Shown here piece after piece: positions 31,863 to 39,265 of a stretch of 64,000 bases of DNA. Every line of letters starts with the position of its first letter. Positions within the stretch are counted from its first letter, which is position 1. The stretch lies in assembly GCA_021847835.1 (NCBI GenBank), contig JAJZPR010000001.1, positions 1 through 64,000 of the forward strand, given 5' to 3'. The position numbers were made by a program, and so were the translations under genes. Under the pieces are notes generated by a model. It saw nothing but the letters and a program-made list of their open reading frames with translations, did no database searches and was not told the DNA's origin. The stretch is from Pseudomonadota bacterium. Its GTDB lineage: Bacteria; Pseudomonadota; Gammaproteobacteria; Burkholderiales; Thiobacillaceae.

Positions 31863-32357
31863 ATGCGAAAGCGAATCGAGACCAGCGTATTTTTAATCGG
31901 CCTTTTGGCGCTTGCGGGCTGCGAGAAACCCGCGGACGGCGGCGCTTCTAAACAGCAGGGCGCGAATGCCGCCGCGGCCAGGACGGCCGCCTGGGTGAAC
32001 CCCGATCTGGATCCGGAACAGATCCGGCGCGGCCGCCAGGTTTTCGAAGCCAACTGTCAGGAATGCCACGGGCCCGGGGGCAAGGGCCAGGGCGGCGACT
32101 GGCGCGAAAGGCGGCCCAACGGCATGTTCCCGCCGCCGCCCCTGGACGACAGCGCCCATGCCTGGCACCATCCGACCGCGATCCTGAAAAGGAGCGTCCG
32201 CAACGGCAGCCCGCCCGGCTGGGGCGACATGCCGGCCTGGGAAGGCAAGCTGACCGAGGCGCAGATCGACGACGTGGTCGTCTACATCAAGTCGCTCTGG
32301 TCGCCCGAGGTTTACCGGCACTGGACCGAAATCGAGAAGCGCTCGCTGGAGAACTGA
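31863..32357 (+). CDS. lipoprotein c-type cytochrome
   Basis: A 164-residue monohaem cytochrome. Residues 1-20 are a lipoprotein signal with lipobox LALAGC, so it is anchored in a membrane facing the periplasm. The haem site CQECH is near residue 65 and a candidate axial methionine is in WGDMPAWEGKL near 123. The class-I pattern IRRGRQVFEANCQECHGPGG is clear. It begins behind GGAAAGGGAA, 11 bases after the fusion gene. Redox partner is unknown. Confidence 0.9.
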   Translation: MRKRIETSVFLIGLLALAGCEKPADGGASKQQGANAAAARTAAWVNPDLDPEQIRRGRQVFEANCQECHGPGGKGQGGDWRERRPNGMFPPPPLDDSAHAWHHPTAILKRSVRNGSPPGWGDMPAWEGKLTEAQIDDVVVYIKSLWSPEVYRHWTEIEKRSLEN

Positions 32358-32367
32358 GCCGGCCGGA

Positions 32368-32758
32368 TCAGTTCAGATCCGCCGCGTGGGCCTTCAGGTC
32401 TTCCAGCGCAACGACTTTCAGCGAAGTCTGGTGGCTGGCGCCCAGCACCACCTTGGGCGCGTAGCCCGCATCCAGCGCCTGCTGCCAGCGGCTCGCGCAC
32501 AGGCACCAGCGGTCGCCGGGCTTGATGCCCGGAAAGCCGTATTCCGGCATGGGCGTGGAAAGGTCGTTGCCGGTGTAGCTGGAAAAGGCGAGGAAGGCCT
32601 CGTCCGCAATCACGCACACGCCGTGCAGGCCGACATCCTGCGGCCCGGTGTTGCAGCTGCCGTCACGGTAAAAGCCCGTCACGGGTTGGCGGCTGCAAAC
32701 CTGCAGCGCCTCTGCCTAGCACGTTCAATGAAGGATCCTGTTGCTCGTTTTCGCTCAT
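32368..32758 (-). pseudogene. DUF2237 family gene interrupted by a frameshift
   Basis: The C-terminal 104 residues (TGFYRDGSCNTGPQDVGLH..., GNDLSTPMPEYGFPGIKPGD, RWCLCASRWQQAL) are in one frame. The expected N-terminus is in another: an ATG at 32758 gives MSENEQQDPSLNVLGR, and the next family residues ALQVCSRQPV appear only after a shift. The distance 391 nt is one more than a multiple of three. Removing one G near 32706-32710 would restore NVLGRALQVCSRQPVTGF. It may be a real mutation, a sequencing error, or the protein could start at GTG 32682. DUF2237 proteins have no known role. Confidence 0.75.
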
Positions 32759-32914
32759 GGTTTCTACGGCGGTGGGTAAGGGTGAAGGATACCGGGGAAG
32801 TGGTCGAAACGCGAATCAACGGATGATGTTTCAGGAGGGCAGGTATCGGCCAAAAAGAGACATTGGCCTGGTCAATTTAGGTTTCTGCTTACCCTTCAAT
32901 AAGAGACATTCAAC

Positions 32915-32943
32915 TTGTCCGTATTATTGGGGGTTATTATAGG
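32915..32943 (+). promoter_or_regulatory. possible promoter of the orphan membrane gene
   Basis: TTGTCC, a 17-base spacer and TATAGG precede an AAGGGGA ribosome site and the ATG at 32961. The surrounding DNA is AT-richer than the chromosome, so chance matches are more likely. Confidence 0.35.
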
Positions 32944-32960
32944 GTAAAAAAGGGGACTCT

Positions 32961-33362
32961 ATGACTTGGTTACTTAATTCGTCAGAGCCTAAGACTTTCC
33001 GGATCGTTGTCCTATTGATAATTCTCGTGCAGTGCTCGTTTGTCATTCATCAGATGGCCATGGCTGCATCAGGACGTCTGTTCAACGCGGCAACTGCTAT
33101 TACCGTTCTCCTTGTCGCTGTTGGGCTTTACCGACGTGTCCGATGGGCGCGCATGGTTTCAGTTATCTTTCTTTGGGGCGTTATCCTTATAGCTTTCGGG
33201 CTACTGAGCCCCTTCCGTGTAAGTGATGAAATGATGGCTGGTATTGAAACGCCTCCATTGACGGAGTTGGTAATTCAATTTGCCATAGTTTGTGCACTTT
33301 CACTCTGGTGCCTGCATGTGCTTGGAAAGTACAAAGCAGCATTTCGGAGGGCGTGGCTATAA
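32961..33362 (+). CDS. hypothetical small membrane protein
   Basis: A 133-residue protein with four hydrophobic segments (about residues 15-35, 42-60, 65-88 and 108-125) and no known family. AAGGGGA lies seven bases before the ATG. Codon use is clearly AT-richer than in the neighbours and the gene lies in an AT-rich patch (about 32830-33500) next to tRNA-Thr, so it was probably acquired. Nothing indicates a function. Confidence 0.6.
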   Translation: MTWLLNSSEPKTFRIVVLLIILVQCSFVIHQMAMAASGRLFNAATAITVLLVAVGLYRRVRWARMVSVIFLWGVILIAFGLLSPFRVSDEMMAGIETPPLTELVIQFAIVCALSLWCLHVLGKYKAAFRRAWL

Positions 33363-33480
33363 ACGGCTGCTTTCTGGTTGAGAGCAGCCGTACACGCACA
33401 TCTATCGAACTTCCGCTTCGGGTCGGTATCTGCCATTGAGTGAATGGTCGATGCAGCCCATGCCTACCTTGCGGCCACTC

Positions 33481-33518
33481 AAACAAAAAAGGCTTAGAGC
33501 GAAAATCTCCAAGCCTTT
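33481..33518 (-). terminator. terminator of tRNA-Thr
   Basis: On the minus strand AAAGGCTTGGAG and CTCTAAGCCTTT form a 12-bp stem with one mismatch and a 7-base loop, continuing into TTTGTTT. It begins eight bases after the tRNA 3' end. Confidence 0.8.
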
Positions 33519-33526
33519 GTTTTGTC

Positions 33527-33602
<76 letters not shown>

Positions 33603-33611
33603 GCGAGCGGG

Positions 33612-33617
33612 ATTATA
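33612..33617 (-). promoter_or_regulatory. -10 element of tRNA-Thr
   Basis: A perfect TATAAT on the minus strand ten bases upstream of the tRNA, followed by a CCCGCTCGC discriminator. No good -35 hexamer is seen; the expected position falls beside a GC-rich palindrome. Confidence 0.5.
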
Positions 33618-33631
33618 CCTTGAACTTGTGA

Positions 33632-33673
33632 TTTCACCCTCACCCCGGCCCCCTCCCGTGAAGGGAGAGGGGG
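33632..33673. repeat. CCCTCACCCC-type intergenic palindrome
   Basis: CCCTCACCCCGGCCCCCTCCC, split here as CCCTCACCCC and GGCCCCCTCCC, is followed by GTGAA and GGGAGAGGGGG. Sequences of this form recur between genes in many proteobacterial genomes. It lies just after the gltX stop and upstream of tRNA-Thr. Confidence 0.6.
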
Positions 33674-33680
33674 AAAATCC

Positions 33681-35084
33681 TTACATGCCCGGATGCGGCA
33701 GGTGTTCTTCCAGACGCGCCAGCACACGCTCGCGGCCCAGCAGTTCCAAGGTGGCGTCGATGGAGGGGGTCTGCGGTTTGCCGGTGACCAGCACGCGCAC
33801 GGGCATGGCGAGCTTGGGCATCTTGAGGCTGAATTCCTTGGCGACGTCCTTGACCAGGGCGCCCAGGGCTTCGCGGGTCCATTCGATGTTGGCGAGGCGG
33901 TCTTTCAGCGCGCGCAGGGCGTCGAGGTTTTCCTCGGTGACGTGTTGCGACAGCAGGTCGGCGCTGGGGGCGAGGTCCTGGTAGAACAGCATGGCCTCGT
34001 CGGCGAGGTCGTTGAGCGTGGCGGCGCGCTCCTTTACCAGGGCCACGACTTTGAGGGCATCCGGGCCGTTTGCGATGTCGAGGCCGCGTTTGGCCATGCG
34101 TTCCTTGAGATCGGCGACGAGTTCGGCGTCGTTGGCCTGCTTGATGTAGTGCTGATTGAGCCAGCGCAGCTTTTCGGTGTTGAACTGGGCCGAGGAGGCG
34201 GTGATGTGGTCGAGGTCGAACCACTGGATGAACTGGCCGCGCGAGAAGATCTCGTCGTCGCCGTGCGACCAGCCCAGCCTTGCCAGGTAGTTGATGACGG
34301 CGTCGGGCAGGTAGCCTTCCTCGTGGTACTGCATGACCGATACCGCGCCGTGGCGCTTGGACAATTTCGTCCCGTCGTCGCCCAGGATCATGGACAGGTG
34401 GGCGTACTGCGGAACCTCGGCGCCCAGGGCCTTGAGGATGTTGATCTGGCGCGGGGTGTTGTTGACGTGGTCGTCGCCGCGGATGACGTGGGTGATCTGC
34501 ATGTCCCAGTCGTCCACCACCACGCAGAAGTTGTAGGTGGGGGTGCCGTCGGCGCGGGCGATGATCAGATCATCCAGCTCGGTGTTGGAAATCTCGATGA
34601 CGCCCTTGACCAGGTCCTTCCAGGCCACGCTGCCCGTGGCCGGGTTTTTGAAGCGCACCACCGGCTGCACGCCGGAAGGCGGCACCGGCAGGGTCTTGCC
34701 GGGCTCGGGGCGCCAGCGCCCGTCGTAGCGCGGCTTTTCGCCGCGCGCGCGCTGGGCGGAGCGCTGCGCGTCGAGTTCCTCGGTGCTGCAATAGCAGTGG
34801 TAGGCATGGCCGCTTGCCAGCAGCTGCTCGATCACTTCCTTGTAGCGCATGAAGCGGTGGGTCTGGTAGAACGGGCCCTCGTCGTGATTGAGCCCCAGCC
34901 ATTGCATGCCGTCCAGGATGGCCTGCACCGCCTCGGGCGTGGAGCGCTCGATGTCGGTATCCTCGATGCGCAGGATGAACTGTCCCCCGTGGTGCCGGGC
35001 ATAGGCCCAGGAAAACAGCGCGGTGCGCGCGCCGCCGATGTGCAGGTAGCCGGTGGGGGAGGGGGCGAAGCGGGTTCTGACCAT
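33681..35084 (-). CDS. gltX: glutamate--tRNA ligase
   Basis: Class-I synthetase of 467 residues charging tRNA-Glu. The HIGH-type motif is in [20 protein letters not shown] (residues 4-23) and the KMSKS-type motif appears as [13 protein letters not shown] near residue 238. The IEDTD box and the anticodon-binding helical C-terminus are present. ATG 35084 is chosen because the conserved sequence starts immediately; the upstream in-frame extension is unlike the family. Confidence 0.96.
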   Translation of the reverse strand: MVRTRFAPSPTGYLHIGGARTALFSWAYARHHGGQFILRIEDTDIERSTPEAVQAILDGMQWLGLNHDEGPFYQTHRFMRYKEVIEQLLASGHAYHCYCSTEELDAQRSAQRARGEKPRYDGRWRPEPGKTLPVPPSGVQPVVRFKNPATGSVAWKDLVKGVIEISNTELDDLIIARADGTPTYNFCVVVDDWDMQITHVIRGDDHVNNTPRQINILKALGAEVPQYAHLSMILGDDGTKLSKRHGAVSVMQYHEEGYLPDAVINYLARLGWSHGDDEIFSRGQFIQWFDLDHITASSAQFNTEKLRWLNQHYIKQANDAELVADLKERMAKRGLDIANGPDALKVVALVKERAATLNDLADEAMLFYQDLAPSADLLSQHVTEENLDALRALKDRLANIEWTREALGALVKDVAKEFSLKMPKLAMPVRVLVTGKPQTPSIDATLELLGRERVLARLEEHLPHPGM

Positions 35085-35137
35085 GGAATGCGGATGGCTG
35101 AAAAGCGATGATTTTACGCGAAAGCGTGGGTTCGCGT

Positions 35138-35168
35138 TTGACCGCGGGGGCCTGCTTGTGGTTAAATT
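35138..35168 (+). promoter_or_regulatory. promoter of tRNA-Val
   Basis: TTGACC (35138-35143), an 18-base spacer and TTAAAT (35162-35167), followed by a GC-rich discriminator. Transcription would begin about 25 bases before the tRNA. Confidence 0.6.
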
Positions 35169-35201
35169 CGCCCCGTCCAATCGGACGGCATCTAAAGTCT
35201 T

Positions 35202-35276
35202 GGGCAGTTAGCTCAGCGGTAGAGCACTGCCTTCACACGGCAGGGGTCACTGGTTCGATCCCAGTACTGCCCACCA
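35202..35276 (+). tRNA. tRNA-Val(CAC)
   Basis: GGGCAGT pairs with ACTGCCC, followed by A and an encoded CCA. The D-arm is AGCTCAGCGGTAGAGC, the anticodon stem-loop CTGCCTTCACACGGCAG carries CAC, and the T-arm CTGGTTCGATCCCAG is intact. The 3' half from the anticodon loop onward is the integration site of the element and is duplicated at 50808-50858. Confidence 0.97.
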
Positions 35277-35280
35277 AGAT
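35230..35280 (+). repeat. attL, 51-bp direct repeat in tRNA-Val
   Basis: From CCTTCACACGGCAGGGG in the anticodon arm to ACCAAGAT just past the CCA. It is identical to 50808-50858. This copy belongs to the complete tRNA gene. Confidence 0.95.
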
Positions 35281-35290
35281 AAAGCAAAAC

Positions 35291-35317
35291 AAGCCCTTGT
35301 TAATCAAGGGCTTTTTT
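35291..35317 (+). terminator. element-borne terminator behind tRNA-Val
   Basis: AAGCCCTTG-TTAAT-CAAGGGCTT followed by a T-run (9-bp perfect stem). It lies 11 bases inside the left att repeat and so came with the element. It replaces the original terminator now found at 50900. Confidence 0.9.
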
Positions 35318-35320
35318 GTT

Positions 35321-35370
35321 GCGTTCGTTTGCTTTCATTTGCGCTCATTTGCTTCTGTTTGCAGTCATTT
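35321..35370 (+). repeat. five 10-bp tandem repeats at the left end
   Basis: Five contiguous decamers follow GCnnTCATTT: GCGTTCGTTT, GCTTTCATTT, GCGCTCATTT, GCTTCTGTTT, GCAGTCATTT. The 10-base period places them on one face of the helix, as expected for arm-type sites bound by integrase, excisionase or a host factor. Confidence 0.65.
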
Positions 35371-35379
35371 TTAGGCAGA

Positions 35380-35402
35380 AGTGTCGGAGAAGTGTCGGAG
35401 AA
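35380..35402 (+). repeat. left copy of 23-bp element-end repeat
   Basis: Two adjacent copies of the unit AAGTGTCGGAG. The same 23 bases occur at 50738-50760 in the same orientation, about 100 and 48 bp from the respective att repeats. Probably integrase arm-binding sites. Confidence 0.7.
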
Positions 35403-35525
35403 GTTCATCCACCTTGCAAGGTGATGTATGTTATACACCACTATGATTTAAAAGAAGATTTTGCAAATTCACGCTTGACTTCGTTTTGCGGTTCTGGTCA
35501 AATTGTCAATGAACGTTTCACCCTG

Positions 35526-35698
35526 GCGGGTGGGTCAGGTGGCCCGCCCGCACCCCGCTAGGCAAGGGGTCAACGGCCGGCGCGAGGATCCCTCGGGACG
35601 CGCGCCTTAGGCGGCAGCACCGCCAAAAGGGCTAAGGAAAACGGCTCGCGAGTTAGCGAGCTGGCAGGCAAACCCTCCGACCGAAAGGTCGCAAGGAG
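35526..35698 (+). other. structured leader with five successive hairpins
   Basis: The 425 bp between att and the first element gene contain, in order: GCGGGTGGG/CCCGCCCGC (35526-35551), GGCGCG/CGCGCC (35579-35606), GGCGG/CCGCC (35610-35624), GCTCGC/GCGAGC (35644-35661) and CGACC-GAAA-GGTCG (35678-35691), the last with a GNRA-type loop just before AAGGAG (35693-35698). It looks like a regulatory leader or small RNA region controlling the replication operon. No known riboswitch class was recognised. Confidence 0.5.
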
Positions 35699-35705
35699 CT
35701 TTGCC

Positions 35706-36044
35706 ATGTCATTTTCACGCGTTTCCTCCGGGGAAACCCCGCCCCCCCATTCATTTCCGCCAGTCCTTGACGTTGCCGACCTTGCCGTTTTGATGCGGCA
35801 GGCTGTGCCGACGATTCTCTCTAACCGCACACGCGCGCCAGAGCGGGTTCCTCCTTCATGCCAACCGCCCGGAGCCAAGCAACCTCTCTGGCTTTTGGAT
35901 GACGTACTGGCCTGGCTCCGGGAGCACCAGCACCCGGCGGAAGGCCGGAAAGTTGGGCGCGTTGGGCGCCCCACGAAGGCAGAGCAGATCGCCAAGAGGC
36001 GCGCTGCCGCAAAAAAACAGGATGGGAAAGGAGACGCGCGATGA
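35706..36044 (+). CDS. AlpA/excisionase-like helix-turn-helix protein
   Basis: A 112-residue protein. Residues 20-75 (VLDVADLAVLMRQAVPTILSNRTRAPERVPP...LWLLDDVLAWLREH, quoted in pieces) have the layout of small winged-HTH excisionase or AlpA domains: a first helix with D-L-A, an arginine-rich recognition part, and the closing W-L-x-x-D-V-x-A-W-L. The C-terminal part is basic (KRRAAAKKQ). It may be the excision factor or regulator of the element. It starts eight bases after AAGGAG and its stop overlaps the next start. Confidence 0.65.
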   Translation: MSFSRVSSGETPPPHSFPPVLDVADLAVLMRQAVPTILSNRTRAPERVPPSCQPPGAKQPLWLLDDVLAWLREHQHPAEGRKVGRVGRPTKAEQIAKRRAAAKKQDGKGDAR

Positions 36045-36640
36045 GCCATTCCACCCCCACCCCTGCCAAGCTGGTGCAGCAGTGGCTCCCTCGCCTTCGC
36101 CGCATCGCCTGGAAAACCGGGATTGACCTAGACGACATCAAGCAGGAAGGCTGGTTGCTGGCTGCTGCCGGCGTACGAAATCCCGAGGCAGGAGACTTCG
36201 TGCCGCGGTGGCTGGCGGCCGTCGAACGGCACGCTGGCGAGCTGGCGAAACGGCGCATCATCGAGCCGCCGCCGGAACTGGTGCGGCAGGTCGAGATTGC
36301 CGCAGGCCTTGCAGAGCGGCAGGAAGGCGATCCAGCCGCCGAACTGGAAGGCGCGCAGGCGGTGGCAAAGCGCCTGGAGGGGCTGGAGATAAAGCAACTG
36401 ATCGACGAGCCGCGCACCACGCGCGAGATCGCGCAGGTGCTCGGCAAGAGCGAGCGGCAGGCTCGGCGCGACAAAAAGCGGCTGGAGGAGTTTTCCACGG
36501 TGCAGGGCGATTTTTGGGGGGGAGCCGGCATCACCGAGCGGGCGGCGCAGATGCGGGTGAAGCGACAGATCGAGCGGGCGCGGGCGGGGGATTTGTTTTC
36601 TGGCCCGACCGATGACGACGGTGACGAGGGGGAGGAATGA
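36041..36640 (+). CDS. sigma-factor-like/HTH protein of unknown role
   Basis: A 199-residue protein coupled by ATGA overlaps to its neighbours on both sides. Residues 8-40 (LVQQWLPRLRRIAWKTGIDLDDIKQEGWL) resemble sigma region 2 helices. Residues 125-150 (EPRTTREIAQVLGKSERQARRDKKRLEEF, quoted as TTREIAQVLGKSERQARRDK) form a helix-turn-helix like region 4. The tail is acidic (PTDDDGDEGEE). It may regulate copy number or transfer, or act with the helicase. No family name was recognised. Confidence 0.55.
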   Translation: MSHSTPTPAKLVQQWLPRLRRIAWKTGIDLDDIKQEGWLLAAAGVRNPEAGDFVPRWLAAVERHAGELAKRRIIEPPPELVRQVEIAAGLAERQEGDPAAELEGAQAVAKRLEGLEIKQLIDEPRTTREIAQVLGKSERQARRDKKRLEEFSTVQGDFWGGAGITERAAQMRVKRQIERARAGDLFSGPTDDDGDEGEE

Positions 36641-37488
36641 GCTACCAATACCTCGACCTCGCCGATTGCATTTCCCGTCGGCCGCAGATGCCTGAGCAAA
36701 TCCTGCCCGGACTCATTCGCGGGATCGTCGGCTCGATTGTCGCGCCGGGCGCGACAGGGAAATCCATGCTTGCCCTGGAGCTTGGCATCTACCGCGCGAC
36801 CGGCCACGACTGGCTGGGCTTCGGCCAGTGCGAGCCGGGCAGGGTGATCGTGTTTGCTGCCGAAGATCCTGCCCCGATCCTGGGCGGCAGGATTCACGAC
36901 CTGGCCTGTCATCTCTCGCCGGACGAGCGCGAGCTGCTCAAAGAAAACCTGTTTGTGGTGCCTGTCACCTCGGGCATGCCGCGCGACCTGCTTGATGGTG
37001 GGAGAACTGCGGACGAGATAAGGAAACACGCCGATGGTTTTGACCTGGCGATCATAGACACGATCAGCCGCTTTCACACAGGGGACGAGAACAAACGGGA
37101 AGATGCGGCGCGAGCCATGCGCCAACTTGAACGCATCGGCGAGGCTGGTCCCGCCGTGGTGTTCCTAGGGCACACCAGCAAGGCGGCGGCGCTGGCTGGG
37201 CAGGGCGATCTGCAACAGGCCGCGCGCGGCAGCAGCGTGTGGGTGGACGAGGCTCGCTGGGTCGCTTTCCTGGCGACCTGTTCGACGGACGAGGCCAAAA
37301 CCTATGACATCGACGAGGACGTGCGCCGGAGCTTCGTGAGGTTCGGCCTAAGCAAAGCCAACTACACCGAGCCGAGGCCGGATATATGGCTCCGCCGGGA
37401 CTATGGGGGGGTGCTGTTAAAAACGGAGATGCAGAAGGCGCGCAAAGCGCGCGGTGGAAAAATGGGGGGCGATGATGACTGGCGTTAA
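36637..37488 (+). CDS. repA: RepA-like hexameric AAA/RecA-fold helicase
   Basis: A 283-residue ATPase close in length to the IncQ plasmid helicase RepA. Walker A is VAPGATGKSMLALEL near residue 35, a Walker-B-like strand is FDLAIIDTISRFHTGDEN near 130, and FLGHTSKAAALAGQGDLQQAARGSS near 175-200 matches the RepA/AAA_25 sensor region. It would unwind the origin region. It overlaps the preceding stop and precedes the initiator-like gene with a 17-bp overlap, as repA-repC in RSF1010. Confidence 0.8.
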   Translation: MSYQYLDLADCISRRPQMPEQILPGLIRGIVGSIVAPGATGKSMLALELGIYRATGHDWLGFGQCEPGRVIVFAAEDPAPILGGRIHDLACHLSPDERELLKENLFVVPVTSGMPRDLLDGGRTADEIRKHADGFDLAIIDTISRFHTGDENKREDAARAMRQLERIGEAGPAVVFLGHTSKAAALAGQGDLQQAARGSSVWVDEARWVAFLATCSTDEAKTYDIDEDVRRSFVRFGLSKANYTEPRPDIWLRRDYGGVLLKTEMQKARKARGGKMGGDDDWR

Positions 37489-38377
37489 ACCACCGATGCC
37501 GACGACGACGGCGCACGTCGTGCGCCTCATGCTTTTCCAGCCGACGAGGCGGCCGGTGATGAGGGAGCGCATCATCACCACGCCATGGGGTCAAATACGC
37601 ATCAAGGCGCGGCTCGGGCAGATACACGAAGATGTACTGGAGTCGATCTGCTACTGCCGAGAAAAGAGAAAAGACCTGGAAGACGGCGCGATTAAGCTGC
37701 TCGTCGATCCCGCCCAGGTGCGTCGGCGCAGCCGGCAGGACGGCACTACGCTACAGCGCATTATCGAAGACTTGCAACAGGCCATCGTCGAGATCATCGA
37801 ACCCCGGCATCTGGCATGTCAGGGGCAGATTTTGGGGTATCTCGACAAAGCGGTGCGCGCGGATGGCACGCCGATCACCAGGCACGACCCCTTGACCGGC
37901 GGCGCGCGACCGCTCTGGAGCGTGACACTCGGGCCTGTGTTGTCGCGGCTTGTGGCGGGAGATGTTTGGATAGGGTACGACCCGGCACCGCTCGCGCAAC
38001 TGCGGCACGGCATCAGTCAGGCTGTGGCGCGGCACGTGCTCTCGCACAAGCGCGCGCCGGCGGGGGGTTGGACGCGCAACGGCCTGATCCGGGCGGTGTC
38101 GGGGGAGCTAACGGAACAGCAAATGCGCGACCGTCGGCGCGAGATCAAGTCCGACGCCGACCAGCTTGCGGAATTCGGCATCGAGATCAACGGCGACCGA
38201 GTGCGGGTGCGGCGCGTGGAGCAAAACCGCGGAGGGGGGGAGCAAAACCGCGATGGGGGGGAGCAAAACCGCGATGGGGGGGAGCAAAACCGCGATGTTG
38301 GCAGGTACAGATTCAGGTACATGAATCAGGGGCCGGGTTTGAGGCCCCGGCCCATTCTGGACAACGAAAGAATTTAG
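37472..38377 (+). CDS. RepC-like replication initiator (IncQ-type context)
   Basis: A 301-residue protein downstream of the RepA-like helicase, in the position and size range of IncQ RepC (origin-binding initiator). It has probable winged-helix parts: EDGAIKLLVDPAQVRRRSR, TLQRIIEDLQQAIVEII, and WTRNGLIRAVSGELTEQQM. The C-terminus carries a seven-residue repeat EQNRDGG, three to four copies, encoded by the 21-bp iterons. Homology to RepC is inferred from position, size and layout rather than from a decisive motif. Start is ATG 37472 or 37475. Confidence 0.65.
   Translation: MMTGVKPPMPTTTAHVVRLMLFQPTRRPVMRERIITTPWGQIRIKARLGQIHEDVLESICYCREKRKDLEDGAIKLLVDPAQVRRRSRQDGTTLQRIIEDLQQAIVEIIEPRHLACQGQILGYLDKAVRADGTPITRHDPLTGGARPLWSVTLGPVLSRLVAGDVWIGYDPAPLAQLRHGISQAVARHVLSHKRAPAGGWTRNGLIRAVSGELTEQQMRDRRREIKSDADQLAEFGIEINGDRVRVRRVEQNRGGGEQNRDGGEQNRDGGEQNRDVGRYRFRYMNQGPGLRPRPILDNERI
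38219..38302 (+). repeat. 21-bp iterons inside the initiator gene
   Basis: Three full units and one partial of a direct repeat beginning GAGCAAAACCGCGATG and ending in a run of G: 38219-38239 (two changes), 38240-38260, 38261-38281, and 38282-38297 partial. The period of 21 keeps the reading frame. RSF1010 oriV has a similar count of about 3.5 iterons of 20 bp. A GC-rich hairpin GGGCCGGG/CCCGGCCC follows at 38330-38353. Confidence 0.85.
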
Positions 38378-38383
38378 CCCACA

Positions 38384-38420
38384 CCCCCCCACTCTCAGAT
38401 CATCACCGTGGGGGTGGAGA
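38384..38420 (+). repeat. 37-bp inverted repeat, left copy (ssi-like)
   Basis: Identical in reverse orientation to 39001-39037, 580 bp away. Each copy can fold by itself: CCCCCAC and GTGGGGG bracket a 15-base loop. It lies between the initiator stop and the primase start, overlapping the primase leader. Position and paired inverted arrangement recall the ssiA/ssiB priming sites of IncQ plasmids. Confidence 0.8.
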
Positions 38421-38431
38421 AAGGATACAAA

Positions 38432-39265
38432 ATGGAAAAAAAGTGCCCGGCAGAACAGGCCAGGGCGATGGTGTTGGCCCTTCTTCGCTGGTGCCAGGCC
38501 GTCGAAATCACCGTGATCCGCCGGGTCGGGACAGACCGCGAGCAGCCGCTCGACCGGCCGCACCGGGTCGAGTCGGTCGCTGACCTGGACCGCCTGCTGC
38601 CCTGGCTGCGCGCAGAAAATGTGACAAAAAATGGACAGATTTTTGTCAGGCCAGACCCCAGCCAGCCGCACCCATGGCTGTTCCTCGATGACCTGCCCGT
38701 CCGGCGCGCCCTGGCGCTGGCGGAAAAGTACGCCAGCCTGGTCATAGAGACCAGTGTAGGCAACACCCAGGTTCGCCTACAGGCGAATCGTTCTCTGACA
38801 ACTGAAGAGCGGTCCTCCGTGCAGCGCGAGCTGGCGCGGCTGATCGGCGGAGATGGTGGCAGCGTGGCTGGTGACAAGTGGGGCCGGATGGCGGGCTTCA
38901 CGAACCGGAAGCCTGCCAGGCGCTGCCAATGGACCAACTTGCTGACCGACAGCACCACAGCGTCGGCACGGTTCGACCCGACCCCGTATCTGCAGGCCGA
39001 TCTCCACCCCCACGGTGATGATCTGAGAGTGGGGGGGGCGTGTCCTTCCCCGGACGGGGAGGACGGCAGCGCCCGCGAGTTCGCTTTTGCGTGTCACCGC
39101 CTCCTAGATGGCCTTGACCCTGGCGAAGTCATCCGCCTCGTCGCCGACCACTCACTCCGACGCGGAAAGCGCCGAACCTGGCGCGAGGCGGAAAAATATG
39201 CGGCGCGGACCGTCTCCGCCGCCCTCGCCGCCCTCCGCAGCCTTCACTGGCTCACCCCTGACTGA
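38432..39265 (+). CDS. RepB-type DNA primase
   Basis: A 277-residue protein resembling the RepB' primase of IncQ plasmids. It has the strand NGQIFVRPDPSQPHPWLFLDD near residue 70, then VETSVGNTQVRLQANR-type strands (VIETSVGNTQVRLQ) and GDKWGRMAGFTNRKPA near 150, which is the common RepB primase signature. A helical C-terminal domain follows (REFAFACHRLLDGL...). Start ATG 38432 follows AAAGGA. The second 37-bp inverted repeat lies inside the gene and encodes LHPHGDDLRVGG. It would prime origin synthesis at single-stranded sites. Confidence 0.8.
   Translation: MEKKCPAEQARAMVLALLRWCQAVEITVIRRVGTDREQPLDRPHRVESVADLDRLLPWLRAENVTKNGQIFVRPDPSQPHPWLFLDDLPVRRALALAEKYASLVIETSVGNTQVRLQANRSLTTEERSSVQRELARLIGGDGGSVAGDKWGRMAGFTNRKPARRCQWTNLLTDSTTASARFDPTPYLQADLHPHGDDLRVGGACPSPDGEDGSAREFAFACHRLLDGLDPGEVIRLVADHSLRRGKRRTWREAEKYAARTVSAALAALRSLHWLTPD
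39001..39037 (-). repeat. 37-bp inverted repeat, right copy (ssi-like)
   Basis: Reverse complement of 38384-38420 with no mismatch over 37 bases. It lies within the primase coding sequence, so protein and DNA signal share the bases. Confidence 0.85.

Noticed and set aside
28646-32053. 1135-codon open frame on the minus strand
   Set aside because: It is antisense to the ABC transporter, the GNAT-mutarotase fusion and the cytochrome, all with clear family motifs. It is a product of high GC and codon bias.
32757-32942. 61-codon frame upstream of the orphan membrane gene
   Set aside because: Starts inside the divergent DUF2237 N-terminus region, has no ribosome site and an unlikely composition.
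38219-38302. Short repeats considered as a CRISPR array
   Set aside because: The 21-bp units are directly adjacent without spacers and keep the reading frame, so they are iterons or a peptide repeat.
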